DNA of 64,000 nt from Sinomonas terrae (lineage in GTDB: Bacteria > Actinomycetota > Actinomycetes > Actinomycetales > Micrococcaceae), in assembly GCF_022539255.1 (NCBI RefSeq), contig NZ_JAKZBV010000001.1, forward strand, positions 4,154,001 to 4,218,000, given 5' to 3'. The position numbers were made by a program, and so were the translations under genes. The first letter of the stretch is position 1. Each line of letters begins with the position of its first letter. The notes under the pieces are model-generated. The model saw nothing but the letters and a program-made list of their open reading frames with translations, did not search any database and was not told the origin of the DNA. Of the stretch, positions 50,003 to 58,944 are shown in pieces.

Positions 50003-50782
50003 CTAGAGGTCCGGCGAGGTGCCGTGAGTGATCATGTCGATGATGTTGGGCACCTCGCGGACCAGCAGGTCCAGAGGCGTCCGAAACGCGAGGGCGCTAA
50101 TGCTGATCGCGCCGGCTGTGGCAAATCCGGCTTCAAACGCGGCTGGGACTGCAACACAGTTCACCCCGGCTTCGTTCTCCTGATCGTCAATGGCATAACC
50201 ACGTTCCCGCGTCTGGACGAGCTCAGCCCACAGCTCGGGGATCGACCCGATTGTGTTCGGGGTGCGACGCTCCAGAGGGCCTCCTCCATACAGTGCGCGC
50301 AGCTCAGACTCGCTGGAGATCTGGTGACTCAGCAGGAGCTTTCCAACGGCCGTGCGGTAGGCGGGGTTGCGACCGCCGACTGAAGAGGTCAGTCGGACGG
50401 CGCCTCGCGGCGAGTCGACCTTGGCGCGATAGACGACCTCGGGACCTTCCAGGACGGCATAGTGCACGGTCTCGCCATAACGTTCGGCCAGGCGCTCAAG
50501 GATCGGACGGATCAACATCCCCTCAGGCCGGGCCTCGTAGTTCTGGAACGCGAGGCGAAAAAACTCATCCCCGAGGACGTAGACGCCGCGACTGACCTGC
50601 GCGGCCAGTCGCGCGCGGCGCAGGGAGGTAAGCGCACGGTGCACGGTTGACTTCGAACTCTTCAACCGTTGTGACAACTCGTCGAGCGCCACACCAGTGG
50701 GATGCTCCGCAAGCTCGATCAGCACGGCGAGCACACGGTCGGACCCGACAACCCGGGCTTCTTCCTCGTCAGTGACGGTCAC
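50003..50782 (-). CDS. IclR-family transcriptional regulator
   Basis: A 259-aa regulator. The N-terminal winged helix (VLAVLIELAEHPTGVALDEL, SQRLKSSKSTVHRALTSLRR) is followed by the IclR effector domain (about residues 85-255, VHYAVLEGPEVVYRAKVDSP, YRTAVGKLLLSHQ, VPAAFEAGFATAGAISISAL). The GTG at 50782 after GGAGGAGAC is chosen. A longer ATG start at 50848 lacks a ribosome binding site. It is divergent from the rhamnonate dehydratase-like gene and probably controls it and the 46-50 kb genes. Confidence 0.86.
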   Translation of the reverse strand: MTVTDEEEARVVGSDRVLAVLIELAEHPTGVALDELSQRLKSSKSTVHRALTSLRRARLAAQVSRGVYVLGDEFFRLAFQNYEARPEGMLIRPILERLAERYGETVHYAVLEGPEVVYRAKVDSPRGAVRLTSSVGGRNPAYRTAVGKLLLSHQISSESELRALYGGGPLERRTPNTIGSIPELWAELVQTRERGYAIDDQENEAGVNCVAVPAAFEAGFATAGAISISALAFRTPLDLLVREVPNIIDMITHGTSPDL

Positions 50783-50865
50783 CGCCCCGTCTCCTCCATC
50801 AGCCACCTTCGAATGGTACCCAGAGACGGAATAGGCGAAGGAACCCATACCGAAGTTACTTGCAG

Positions 50866-50894
50866 CTATTGGAATTATAATCCACTATTCTAAA
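50866..50894. promoter_or_regulatory. AT-rich palindromic site between iclR and the dehydratase gene
   Basis: TTGGAATTATAATCCACTAT, at about 50868-50887, contains GGAATTATAATCC, a near palindrome around TTATAA. It lies in the divergent gap and overlaps the likely promoters of both genes. The IclR regulator is the probable ligand. Confidence 0.45.
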
Positions 50895-50961
50895 AACCGA
50901 CCCGCGGCCGTCCGTGGCCGACTACAGCTGGACGGGGCCACGCAATCACAAAGGAGTTCAG

Positions 50962-52134
50962 ATGGCCGATGTCGTCATCACGCGCATCACACCACGGCTG
51001 TTTCGGGCCGTAGACACGCCAACGCCTGTTCCGTACGCGAATCCTCTGCGCTCTTGGCTGGGCGACGCCCCGCTGGAAGGGTCGTTCAGCTTCCGCGAGT
51101 GGCTCGTCGTGGAGGTAGAGCTCTCCACGGGTGAAATCGGCTACGGCAACACAGGTCTTGCCGCCGTGCTCGGGGCCAGCGTGGTTGAAAAGTACCTGGC
51201 GCCCCTCGTCGTCGGACGGCGAGCTGCCGACATCGAGCAGATCTGGCAGCTCATGTACCGCTCGACCGTGGCGTTCGGCCGCAAGGGCGTCGGAATGGCG
51301 GCCATCAGTGCCGTCGACATCGGCATTTGGGACGCATGGGCGCGCCACCTGAACGTCCCTGTATACGACATCCTCGGCGGCCGACGCAACGACACCATCC
51401 GCGTCTACGCGAGTCGTCTGTATGCGCAGGGGAGCTTGGAGGACCTCGCCGCCGAGGCCGTCCGCTACCGGGACCAGGGTTACACCGCAGTCAAACAGCG
51501 CTTCGTATGGGGTCCCGCCGACGGGCGGCAGGGGATGCTGCGCAACGTCGAGCTGATGCGCACCGTCCGGGAGGCGGTCGGACCGGACGTAGAGATCATG
51601 GGCGATGTGTACATGGGCTGGGATCTGCCGTACGCGAAGCAGATGCTGCGGATGTTGGAACCGTTCGATGTCTCCTGGATCGAGGAGCCGCTGGTCCCCG
51701 ACGACGTCGAGGGGTACGCAGCGCTGCGCGGCCTGACCTCGATCCCGATCGCCGGCGGCGAGCACGAGTTCACCCTAGCCGGATGCGCTGACCTGTTGAA
51801 TCGGCGCGCGGTGGATGTCCTGCAATGCGACACCAACCGAGTGGGCGGACTCACTCAGGCTCGGAAGATCGCCGCTCTGGCGGAGAGCCGCGGTGTACCG
51901 CTGGTCCCTCACGGCGGCCAACAGCACAACTACCACTTGGTCACCTCGCAGCCCGCCTGTCCGATGGCCGAGCACTTCCCGCTGGATTCAATCGAGGTCG
52001 GCAACGAACTGCCGGCATGGGTGTTCTCGGGCGAGCCGGCCGCGACCGACGGCTACATCACCCTCGCTGAGGTCCCCGGACTGGATCTGAAAGTCGACCC
52101 GCGCTACCCGGTGGAGGAAGTCGTCCTCCACTGA
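50962..52134 (+). CDS. enolase-superfamily sugar acid dehydratase (rhamnonate dehydratase-like)
   Basis: A 390-aa mandelate racemase/muconate lactonizing-type enzyme. Metal ligands are probably D215 (IMGDVYMGWD), E241 (SWIEEPLVP) and E267 (IAGGEHEF). The catalytic His is likely H317 (VPLVPHGGQQ). The GGEHEFT and VPHGG segments recall L-rhamnonate dehydratase and differ from the dgoD at 36420. The ATG at 50962 follows AAAGGAG. It probably dehydrates a deoxy- or L-sugar acid for the downstream SDR and FAH steps. Confidence 0.82.
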   Translation: MADVVITRITPRLFRAVDTPTPVPYANPLRSWLGDAPLEGSFSFREWLVVEVELSTGEIGYGNTGLAAVLGASVVEKYLAPLVVGRRAADIEQIWQLMYRSTVAFGRKGVGMAAISAVDIGIWDAWARHLNVPVYDILGGRRNDTIRVYASRLYAQGSLEDLAAEAVRYRDQGYTAVKQRFVWGPADGRQGMLRNVELMRTVREAVGPDVEIMGDVYMGWDLPYAKQMLRMLEPFDVSWIEEPLVPDDVEGYAALRGLTSIPIAGGEHEFTLAGCADLLNRRAVDVLQCDTNRVGGLTQARKIAALAESRGVPLVPHGGQQHNYHLVTSQPACPMAEHFPLDSIEVGNELPAWVFSGEPAATDGYITLAEVPGLDLKVDPRYPVEEVVLH

Positions 52135-52309
52135 TTCGATGCGCGTTCAACCGCTTGCAGACGCATCGAACCCGGTTCGGAGCCTCCTGTCCTCCTAAGC
52201 GCAAAGCCGACGCGTCTCGAGCATTGAAAGCTCAGTCATGGTCCACGACCACAGCGGTTTCGCCTGCCGATTCCGTGCCCCTGCACCTCCCCGTCTCCGA
52301 AGGATCACG

Positions 52310-54568
52310 ATGACCACCTCGCCCGAATCGCACGCCGCCAAGCTCGCTTCCCTGTCCCTGGAGGAGAAGGCGTCCCTGACTTCGGGGGCGGACTTCTGGA
52401 ACACCAAGCCGGTGCCCGGTGCGGGGGTTCCGGGGATGCTGCTCACGGACGGCCCGCACGGGGTGCGCCGCCAGGCCGAGGGCGATGACCACGTGGGCCT
52501 GAACGCGAGCGTCCCCGCCACCTGTTTCCCGCCCGCCGCGGGGCTGGGCTCGAGCTGGGACCCGGAGCTGCTTGAGCGCGTCGGGGCGGCGCTGGGCGAG
52601 GAGGCGAGGGCGGGCGGGGTCTCGGTGCTGCTGGGGCCGGGGATCAACATCAAGCGCTCCCCGCTGGGCGGGAGGAACTTCGAGTACCTCTCCGAGGACC
52701 CGGTCCTGACCGGCCAGCTCGGCGCCGCCCTCGTGGCCGGGATCCAGTCGAAGGGCGTGGGGGCGTCGCTGAAGCACTTCGCGGTGAACAACCAGGAATC
52801 CGACCGGGTCCGGGTCAGCGCCGACGTCGACCCCCGCCCGCTGCGGGAGGTGTACCTGCGGGGCTTCCAGAAGGTCGTCGGCGCCGCCCAGCCCTGGACC
52901 GTGATGTGCTCGTACAACCGGATCAACGGGGTCTACGCCTCCGAGGACCCCTGGCTGCTCACCGACGTCCTGCGCGGCGAATGGGGCTACACCGGGCTCG
53001 TGGTCTCGGACTGGGGAGCGGTCAACGACCGCGTGGCCGGCCTGGCCGCGGGGCTGGACCTGGAGATGCCCTCCAGTGGCGGCGTGACCGACGCCCAGAT
53101 CGTCGAGGCGGTCAAGAACGGCACCCTCGACGAGGCGGTGCTGGACACCGCAGCGGTCCGGGTGCTCGAGCTGGCGGACCGCACCGAGGCGGCCCGGGAG
53201 GCGGGCGGGTCGTACGACGCCGACGCCCACCACGCCCTGGCCCTCGAGGCCGCCCGGCGCAGCATCGTGCTGCTGAAGAACGAGGACGGCTTCCTGCCCC
53301 TCGACCCTCAGGCCACAGGCCGGATCGCCGTGGTCGGCGAGTACGCCCGCACCCCCCGCTACCAGGGCGGGGGCAGCTCGCTGGTGAACCCGACGAGGCT
53401 GGAGAACGCCCTCGATGCCATCCGGGAGGTCTCCGCCGGCGAGGTCGCCTTCGCCCCCGGCTACACCACTGGGGACGACGAACCCGATGCGGCGCTGATC
53501 GCCGAGGCCGCCGAAGCCGCCCGCGCCGCCGACACCGTCGTCCTGTTCCTCGGCTCCGAGCTCGAGTCCGAGGGCTACGACCGGAAGAACATCGCCCTGC
53601 CCGCCGCCCATCGTGCCCTCCTCGACGCGGTGGTAGAGGCGAACCCGGCCACCGCCGTCGTGCTCTCCAACGGCGGGGTCGTGCAGACCGCCGGCTGGGA
53701 CCACCTGGTCCCGGCCGTCCTGGAGGGCTGGCTCCTGGGGCAGGCCGGCGGCCCGGCCACCGCCGACGTCCTCTTCGGGCTGACGAACCCCTCCGGCCGG
53801 CTCGCCGAGACCATCCCGGCCCGGCTGCAGGACACCCCCGCCTACCTGGACTTCCCCGGCGAGCTCTCCCGCGTCCGCTACGGCGAGGGCCTCTTCGTGG
53901 GCTACCGCTACTACGACGCCCGCGAGATCGAGGTCTCCTACCCCTTCGGGCACGGCCTCTCCTACACCGCCTTCGAATACGCCAACCTCACCGCAGAAGC
54001 GGACGACGGCGGGATCGCTGTTCGCGTGGAGGTCACCAACACCGGGGACCGGGAAGGGCGCGAAATCGTCCAGGCCTACACCGCCCTCCCCGGCTCGGAG
54101 TTCGTGCGGCCACGGCGGGAGCTGAAGGGCTTCGCCGCCGTCGACCTCGCCCCGGGCGAGACCCAGCGGGTCGAGATCCGCATCGGCCGAGAGGACCTGA
54201 TGATCTGGCACCCCGTCCTGGAGAGATGGGTCCTGGAGGGCGGCGACTACCAGGTCGAGGTCGGGGCCTCCTCGCGCGACCTCCGCCAGGCCGCCGTCGT
54301 CCGCCTCGACGGCCACGACCTCACCCTGCCCCTCGGCCCCGGCTCCACTTTGGAGGAATGGCTCGCCCACCCCGCCGGCGGCCCAGCCCTCAGCAGCCTC
54401 CTCGAACAGGCAGCGGCCGAAGGCAACCAACTCGCCGCGATGCTCACCGACCCCGAAGGACGCTCCCTCATCGGCAACTTCCCCCTCAACCGACTCGCCG
54501 CCTTCCCCCGCAGCCCCCTCACCGCGGATTCCGTGAGCACGCTCCTCGAATCGTTGGAAGCCGAATAG
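52310..54568 (+). CDS. GH3-family beta-glycosidase
   Basis: A 752-aa hydrolase in three parts. The barrel comes first (LTSGADFWNTKPVPGAGVPG, LKHFAVNNQESDR, and the nucleophile Asp in GLVVSDWGAVNDR). The alpha/beta sandwich follows (RSIVLLKNEDGFLPL, FLGSELESEGYDRKN), then the fibronectin III-like domain (VTNTGDREGREIVQAYTALP). It has no signal peptide, so it is probably cytoplasmic. The start at 52310 follows AAGGA. It may release monosaccharides (glucose, xylose or a deoxy sugar) for the oxidative pathways upstream. Confidence 0.9.
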   Translation: MTTSPESHAAKLASLSLEEKASLTSGADFWNTKPVPGAGVPGMLLTDGPHGVRRQAEGDDHVGLNASVPATCFPPAAGLGSSWDPELLERVGAALGEEARAGGVSVLLGPGINIKRSPLGGRNFEYLSEDPVLTGQLGAALVAGIQSKGVGASLKHFAVNNQESDRVRVSADVDPRPLREVYLRGFQKVVGAAQPWTVMCSYNRINGVYASEDPWLLTDVLRGEWGYTGLVVSDWGAVNDRVAGLAAGLDLEMPSSGGVTDAQIVEAVKNGTLDEAVLDTAAVRVLELADRTEAAREAGGSYDADAHHALALEAARRSIVLLKNEDGFLPLDPQATGRIAVVGEYARTPRYQGGGSSLVNPTRLENALDAIREVSAGEVAFAPGYTTGDDEPDAALIAEAAEAARAADTVVLFLGSELESEGYDRKNIALPAAHRALLDAVVEANPATAVVLSNGGVVQTAGWDHLVPAVLEGWLLGQAGGPATADVLFGLTNPSGRLAETIPARLQDTPAYLDFPGELSRVRYGEGLFVGYRYYDAREIEVSYPFGHGLSYTAFEYANLTAEADDGGIAVRVEVTNTGDREGREIVQAYTALPGSEFVRPRRELKGFAAVDLAPGETQRVEIRIGREDLMIWHPVLERWVLEGGDYQVEVGASSRDLRQAAVVRLDGHDLTLPLGPGSTLEEWLAHPAGGPALSSLLEQAAAEGNQLAAMLTDPEGRSLIGNFPLNRLAAFPRSPLTADSVSTLLESLEAE

Positions 54569-54937
54569 GTGGAGGATCCAACGCAGCCGAAGCCCCAAGT
54601 GCCGCCGCACGAGCCGCCGTCGTCTAGACGCATCGAACTGCACTGGGTCGGCCTCGCCCACCAGCGGCACCTCTCGATCGGCGGCATCCGGGAACCCAGC
54701 GAACAGGCGAGCAAGAAGCAAGAGCCGTCAGAATGAATCCCTCACGCCAGTTCCTCGCCCCCGAGGCACGGAGTTCGGCCATACCGTTGCTCTGCGTGCA
54801 CCGTATTGGGACGCTGCTGTTCGACCACTGCGCGCGATGCAGTAGGGTCCCAATCCTCACTTCAGCTACACCTGTGGCACAAAGTCCTGACCTTATGCAG
54901 CGCAAGCCAGCGGGCCAGACGGTGGCCTACGTCGGGT
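54569..54937. other. boundary stretch between sugar genes and conjugation remnants
   Basis: A plus-strand frame (about 54570-54736, including RRIELHWVGLAHQRHLSIGG) lacks its own ribosome binding site. ATTGGGAC near 54807 is mirrored by GTCCCAAT near 54847. I cannot assign a gene here. Confidence 0.35.
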
Positions 54938-55087
54938 TCAGCTCCCGAGGGCTTCGAGGGGGCTGATGGCCCCGGCATACTTCCACCATTTGGGGCACCA
55001 GGTGATCCCGGCGGTGAGATCGATCCTCTTGCGGTACGTCACGGCCAGCTGGTCCCCGACGAAGTCGGCCACGTCGGGGTAGAGCAT
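54938..55087 (-). pseudogene. DUF4913-type conjugation-associated protein, truncated
   Basis: 49 residues, MLYPDVADFVGDQLAVTYRK and RIDLTAGITWCPKWWKYAGA, ending ISPLEALGS. The pattern matches the start of DUF4913 proteins that follow coupling-protein genes in actinobacterial conjugative elements. Those normally continue past the LEALW region, so the C-terminus seems lost. Its ATG overlaps the preceding stop (TGATG), as in an intact operon. Confidence 0.55.
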
Positions 55088-55580
55088 CACGCGCGCACCC
55101 TCTCTTCCGTCTCGGTCTCGTCTTCCCTTTGATGGATCCGAGGCTCCTGCGGCGGCCTGAAGGCCTCGCGGACCGCGGTCCAGGTGGCGGCGTCGTGGGC
55201 GACGGCCGGACGCGGCGGCCACTGCGTCGGCGTGGGGTCCGTCCTTCCACGGGACGATCTTCAGCAGGGCGGCTGGGGCGCCGCAGGCGAACATGACGGC
55301 CCGGCCCCTGGGAAGGGCGGCGAGGTCGGCGACGTCGAGGATGCGCTCCTTGCGGTCGTCGCGGTGGCTGTAGCAGGTGCCGCCCTGCCGGGAGCGGGTG
55401 GCGTTGGAGTAGCGGTAGCCGCCAATGGTCTGGGCGAGCTCGCCGAGGAAGTCGGCTTCGGCGACGCCGCCGCCGTAGACCTTGCTGTTCGCCGCACTCC
55501 AGAGCTTGCGCATGCCGTCCGTGCCCAGGCTTCCACTCCCTGGGACCAGGGCTGCAGGATGGTCATCAGGACAAGGCTGC
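55087..55580 (-). pseudogene. TraD/TraG-type conjugative coupling protein, C-terminal fragment
   Basis: It reads LMTILQPWSQGVEAW, then RKLWSAANSKVYGGGVAEAD, LGELAQTIGGY, ERILDVADLAALPRGRAVMF and VPWKDGPHADAV. This is the C-terminal part of actinobacterial type IV coupling ATPases. Frameshifts lie near 55530 and 55210. The last part, ATWTAVREAFRPPQEPRIHQ, is in a third frame. The Walker motifs and N-terminus are absent. It shows that a full conjugation system was once part of this element. Confidence 0.7.
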
Positions 55581-55636
55581 GGTGCGGGAGCCGTAGCGGC
55601 TGTACAGGTTCGGCAGCTCGCGCCAGCGGCACACGT

Positions 55637-55960
55637 TCACGGCCCTGAATGCCCGGAGTCGCGGCGGTAGTCGGCCCAGTTCGCCTGGTGAGCGGCGGGG
55701 CCGACGTCGCCCCAGCCCAGCTCGACCGGGGTGCCCTGGTATTGCGCCTCCTCGATGAGGCGCGCGGGTGCCGGGCCGTAGGCGATCCTGACGAGCTCGA
55801 ACAGCTCATGCGCAGGCAGCGCGCAGGCCCCTGCCCCCGTTGGACTCCAGCCGCTCGGCCAGCCCGGACAGGCGGGAGGCCAGGTCTCTGGCGACCTCCT
55901 CGGCGGTGCGCTTCAAAGGCCCCGGGCCTGGCGGCGGCGCTGAACGTCAGGGCCACCTAG
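55637..55960 (-). pseudogene. fragment resembling SCO6880-type conjugation proteins
   Basis: It reads ALPAHELFELVRIAYGPAPA, RLIEEAQYQGTPVELGWGDV and GPAAHQANWADYRRDSG before a stop at 55637. The upstream part (LAERLESNGG) is one base out of frame. The pattern resembles membrane proteins of actinobacterial conjugation modules. I am only moderately sure of that family. It lies just upstream of the coupling-protein fragment, in the order expected for a tra operon. Confidence 0.45.
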
Positions 55961-56123
55961 GCCCGGATCGTGCTTCTGTTCCTGGAAGCGTCAGCCAAGG
56001 CGCCGATCAGCTGAAACTTCGTCCGTTACCGGTCCTTCGTATGTGGAGCGTTACGGCCATGTGGTGATCCAGCTGGGGCGTTCGCGAACTTGTCCACGCC
56101 GTGCTGGTCCGGGCAGGTTTGGG

Positions 56124-57773
56124 TCAGGCATCGTCGTCGCCTGCTGCCGCGGCGACGCTAGTTGCGGCCGTTTGGCGACGCACTAAGCCACGCAGCTTTT
56201 GGGTAGGCGCCTGTACGAGCTCCCTGTGAAGGCTGGTTCCGGCGAAGTTGTATGTGCGGTTCGACCATCGCTTGAGCTCGTACTCCGGCACGAGGGGTTC
56301 ACGGCATCCGTTGATGCACGAAGCGTCGTAGCGCTTGGTTTCCTCGCCGTTGGGCGCAAGCTCGCGAGCCCAGACGTCCGACGACTTGGCTAACACATCG
56401 ATCTGCTTCATGAAGGCCCGCGTCTCCATCTTCGCCCCACCCGGGTTGGTGCGGTCTGACCAGGCGACGTACAGGTCGTATATGAACTCAACTGGCAGCA
56501 TGTCGAGCAGGAACCGGTCCTCGAACTCCTCCCAGAATTCGCGCACGGGGTCGTTGTTGACCTGATGCTCGGCGAGGAGCCTCTTGCATGCAGCGGGCTC
56601 AGCGAGCTCATAGTAGTCCGGCATGTCGACCAGAACCCTCTTCAGCAAATAGCGGAGGACATCCTGGCGGTGCAGGTAGTCGTCCTTGATGTACTTCCGC
56701 TCAGTACCGCCGAACCACTTTTCGAACGGAATGAACAACTGCCGGCGATAGATGCTCTCAGACTTGTCCTTTGAGCGGGGCAGGTCGTTGATGCACTGCA
56801 CCATGAAGCCCCAGAACTGGTAGTTCACAGCACGCATGAACTTGCGGTTCATAGTCACCGCATCATGTGTGATCAGTGCCTTGAACCTCGACGAGTCGGT
56901 GACGAAGTTCCCGACAGGGTTCTCGTCCGTGAGGATCGACTGGGCCCCAATCAGGAACTCGAGCATGAACTCTTCAGCGATCTTGTTCAGCGGCAGGTTG
57001 GCCCATTTGCCCGACAGGTTGCGCATGAGCTGGAGAAGCGTCCCTTTGCCGTTGTTCCCCCGTTCCGAGTAGAGGAAAGCCGCTTTGTTCCACCTGACAC
57101 CATAGCGGATGATGACTTGCCAGAGCAGTTCCACGACCTCGGCATCGTCGGAGAGGGATCTCATCCACCCCTCCACCTCCCACAGTTCGCCGTCAGGCAT
57201 AGCTATGACTGGACTCTCGGCCCCAGGGTCGAAGGCGACAGGAGTCTTGACGAGGAAGACGTAGTCGGGCGTGAATTCATGCGCCGTCTTGGTCCTGTAG
57301 TCGAAGATGCCGTTCTGCACCGCGACGAGATCGTGGTCATCGCAGACAGTGCGCCACGGGGCCGCACCCCGAAGCAGGTCTAGCACCTCATTTGCCCCGC
57401 TGATTCTGAGGTGGCGATTGTAGCGGCGGGCCATTGACTTGATCGACGTATCGCTTGTGTCGTGAAGGCCGGTTGCCGGGTTGTAGATGCCAAGCAGTGG
57501 ATGATCTTCATCCCGATCCTGGCCAATCGGAGCGATGCGTCGGGCGTGGTGCAAGATCATGAGAACTTCAGCGATTTGCGAGTAGGTGAGCTGTTGGAGC
57601 AGCGGGATCTTATTGCCACGGACGCGGCCTGCATTCTCGACGCTGAATTCCTTGTTCACCCGGTCGATCAGGGTACGCTCGACCTCGAAGGGCCCGGGAG
57701 GGTCCGCCGGGTCCAGTTCGGCGAGGTAACCCGCGGTGACCTTCGAGATGATCTCATTCTGAGTCTCGGCCAT
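56124..57773 (-). CDS. phage/plasmid primase-helicase (D5/P4 type)
   Basis: A 549-aa protein. An N-terminal D5-like region (ISKVTAGYLAELDPADPPGP; WRTVCDDHDLVAVQNGIFDY) precedes a superfamily 3 helicase ATPase: Walker A in SERGNNGKGTLLQLM, Walker B in AQSILTDENP, and sensor motif QCINDLPRSKDKSES. A winged-helix C-terminal part follows. It probably starts replication of the excised element. The ATG at 57773 shares TGATG with the stop of the 39-aa ORF. It ends before the fragmented tra genes. Confidence 0.85.
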   Translation of the reverse strand: MAETQNEIISKVTAGYLAELDPADPPGPFEVERTLIDRVNKEFSVENAGRVRGNKIPLLQQLTYSQIAEVLMILHHARRIAPIGQDRDEDHPLLGIYNPATGLHDTSDTSIKSMARRYNRHLRISGANEVLDLLRGAAPWRTVCDDHDLVAVQNGIFDYRTKTAHEFTPDYVFLVKTPVAFDPGAESPVIAMPDGELWEVEGWMRSLSDDAEVVELLWQVIIRYGVRWNKAAFLYSERGNNGKGTLLQLMRNLSGKWANLPLNKIAEEFMLEFLIGAQSILTDENPVGNFVTDSSRFKALITHDAVTMNRKFMRAVNYQFWGFMVQCINDLPRSKDKSESIYRRQLFIPFEKWFGGTERKYIKDDYLHRQDVLRYLLKRVLVDMPDYYELAEPAACKRLLAEHQVNNDPVREFWEEFEDRFLLDMLPVEFIYDLYVAWSDRTNPGGAKMETRAFMKQIDVLAKSSDVWARELAPNGEETKRYDASCINGCREPLVPEYELKRWSNRTYNFAGTSLHRELVQAPTQKLRGLVRRQTAATSVAAAAGDDDA

Positions 57774-57892
57774 CACCCAACTCCCTCTGGCATGCAGGGG
57801 GCAGAACCATTAAGATCTTCTTCAGAGCCCGTCCGGAGCTTGTTGGCCGCCTCAGTGTCACCAGCACTGGGGCGGTTTTTTCGTCCGCTCAT
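57773..57892 (-). CDS. 39-aa coupled ORF between excisionase and primase
   Basis: MSGRKNRPSAGDTEAANKLR, then TGSEEDLNGSAPCMPEGVG. Its ATG overlaps the excisionase stop (ATGA) and its stop overlaps the primase start (TGATG). Such tight coupling argues that it is translated, at least to carry ribosomes into the primase gene. No family is recognised. Confidence 0.45.
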   Translation of the reverse strand: MSGRKNRPSAGDTEAANKLRTGSEEDLNGSAPCMPEGVG

Positions 57893-58110
57893 CGCGACGC
57901 GCCTCCCCGCTCTGGCTCCAGTTGCTCCTCTATCCACGCGTCGATGTCGGCCTGGCGCCAACGCACATGTCCGCCGATCTTGACGGCACGTGGCAGCGAC
58001 TCCCCGAGCGAGCGCTTGCGGTAGATCGTCGACACCGACCAGCCCGTCTGCGCGGACAGGTCCTTTGCCGTCAGGAGCGCTTTTGCTCCCGTTGCGAAAC
58101 GTACGGTCAT
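57889..58110 (-). CDS. xis: excisionase/AlpA-type helix-turn-helix protein
   Basis: A 73-aa MerR-like DNA-binding protein: ALLTAKDLSAQTGWSVSTIY, RKRSLGESLPRAVKIGGHVR and WRQADIDAWIEEQ. The fold is that of excisionases and Helix-turn-helix 17 proteins. It probably steers the integrase toward excision and may also act as a regulator. The start at 58110 is 6 nt after GAAAGAG; another ATG lies at 58116. It is divergent from the XRE regulator. Confidence 0.8.
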   Translation of the reverse strand: MTVRFATGAKALLTAKDLSAQTGWSVSTIYRKRSLGESLPRAVKIGGHVRWRQADIDAWIEEQLEPERGGASR

Positions 58111-58120
58111 CGCCATCTCT

Positions 58121-58188
58121 TTCTACAGGTTCTACGACTTGTCCCCGACACTAACAGCTTGTCCCGGCTTCTACAAGTTGCATAGACT
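58121..58188. promoter_or_regulatory. divergent promoter region with repeated operator-like motifs
   Basis: TTCTAC occurs at 58121, 58130 and 58169, and CTTGTCCC at 58138 and 58158. CTTGT and ACAAG form an inverted pair at 58158-58177. TTGTCC (58159-58164) and TAGACT (58183-58188), 18 bp apart, could be the rightward promoter, with operators in its spacer. The XRE protein is the likely repressor. Confidence 0.5.
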
Positions 58189-58194
58189 GTCGAT

Positions 58195-58944
58195 ATGAGT
58201 GACCCCCAGACCATACCCAGCGCCGTCGGAGCGTTCGTTACGCGCGTCCGGCGCGAGCACGGACTCACCTTGGATCAGATCGCCGGCGCCGCACGTTCGT
58301 ACGGGGCAGGTTGGAGCGCCAGCAGCGTCCGAAACATCGAACGCGGGCAGGCATCGCTCACCCTGCCAACCCTGCTGCTCCTGGCGCTCGCCCTGGGACA
58401 CCTCATGGGTCGGCCGTTGAAGCTCTCGGACCTGCTCGGCGACTCCGAGGTCCTCGCTCTCGCGGCCGATAACCAGTATCCGGTCGATCGATCGTGGATC
58501 GACTCCACACTCCGGGGCGAGGAGGTGACCGTGGGCGAAGGCACCCAAGCGGACGCCCTCGACGCCGAGCACGACGACGGTGTGGAAGAAGGTTTGGAGG
58601 ACGAGGTCCTGCGCACGTTGAGAGAGATGCGCGGCCGAAAGCTGACGCGTGAGCAGCGACATGGACACCTCGACCAGCTTGTCGAGCAGGCTCAGATGCC
58701 GCCCGAGCCAAACCGCCGGCTCAGGGACAGGCGCCCTGCAGCGAGCCTGGCCGAAGAGCGCGCCGCGAAGAAGCTCGGCATCAGTGCCGCACACCTGCGC
58801 CAGTTGGCTCACGATCTCTGGGCGCGGCCCCTCGAGGACGAGTCGTCCAGGAGGGCTGGTCCTGATAGCACGCCGCAGGCCCGCGGCCGCGTCACCCGTG
58901 TGCTCGTTGATGAGATGCGAGAATCCCTGAAGGAGCGGCGCTGA
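58195..58944 (+). CDS. XRE-family regulator of the integrative element
   Basis: A 249-aa protein. The N-terminal helix-turn-helix reads FVTRVRREHGLTLDQIAGAA and WSASSVRNIERGQASLTLPT. The acidic middle (GVEEGLEDEVLRTLREMRGR) may dimerise. A second short helical motif (AEERAAKKLGISAAHLRQLA) follows. It resembles phage-type repressors that hold integrative elements quiescent. It overlaps the integrase start (TGATG), so repressor and integrase are coexpressed. The start has a weak ribosome binding site. Confidence 0.78.
   Translation: MSDPQTIPSAVGAFVTRVRREHGLTLDQIAGAARSYGAGWSASSVRNIERGQASLTLPTLLLLALALGHLMGRPLKLSDLLGDSEVLALAADNQYPVDRSWIDSTLRGEEVTVGEGTQADALDAEHDDGVEEGLEDEVLRTLREMRGRKLTREQRHGHLDQLVEQAQMPPEPNRRLRDRRPAASLAEERAAKKLGISAAHLRQLAHDLWARPLEDESSRRAGPDSTPQARGRVTRVLVDEMRESLKERR

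Noticed and set aside
52232..54721. 829-codon minus-strand frame opposite the GH3 gene
   Set aside because: Composition is Gly/Val/Asp-rich and repetitive, with no domain visible. The GH3 frame explains the sequence.
54570..54736. Small plus-strand ORF after the GH3 stop
   Set aside because: It lacks its own ribosome binding site and no family is recognisable, though a fragment of a lost gene is possible.
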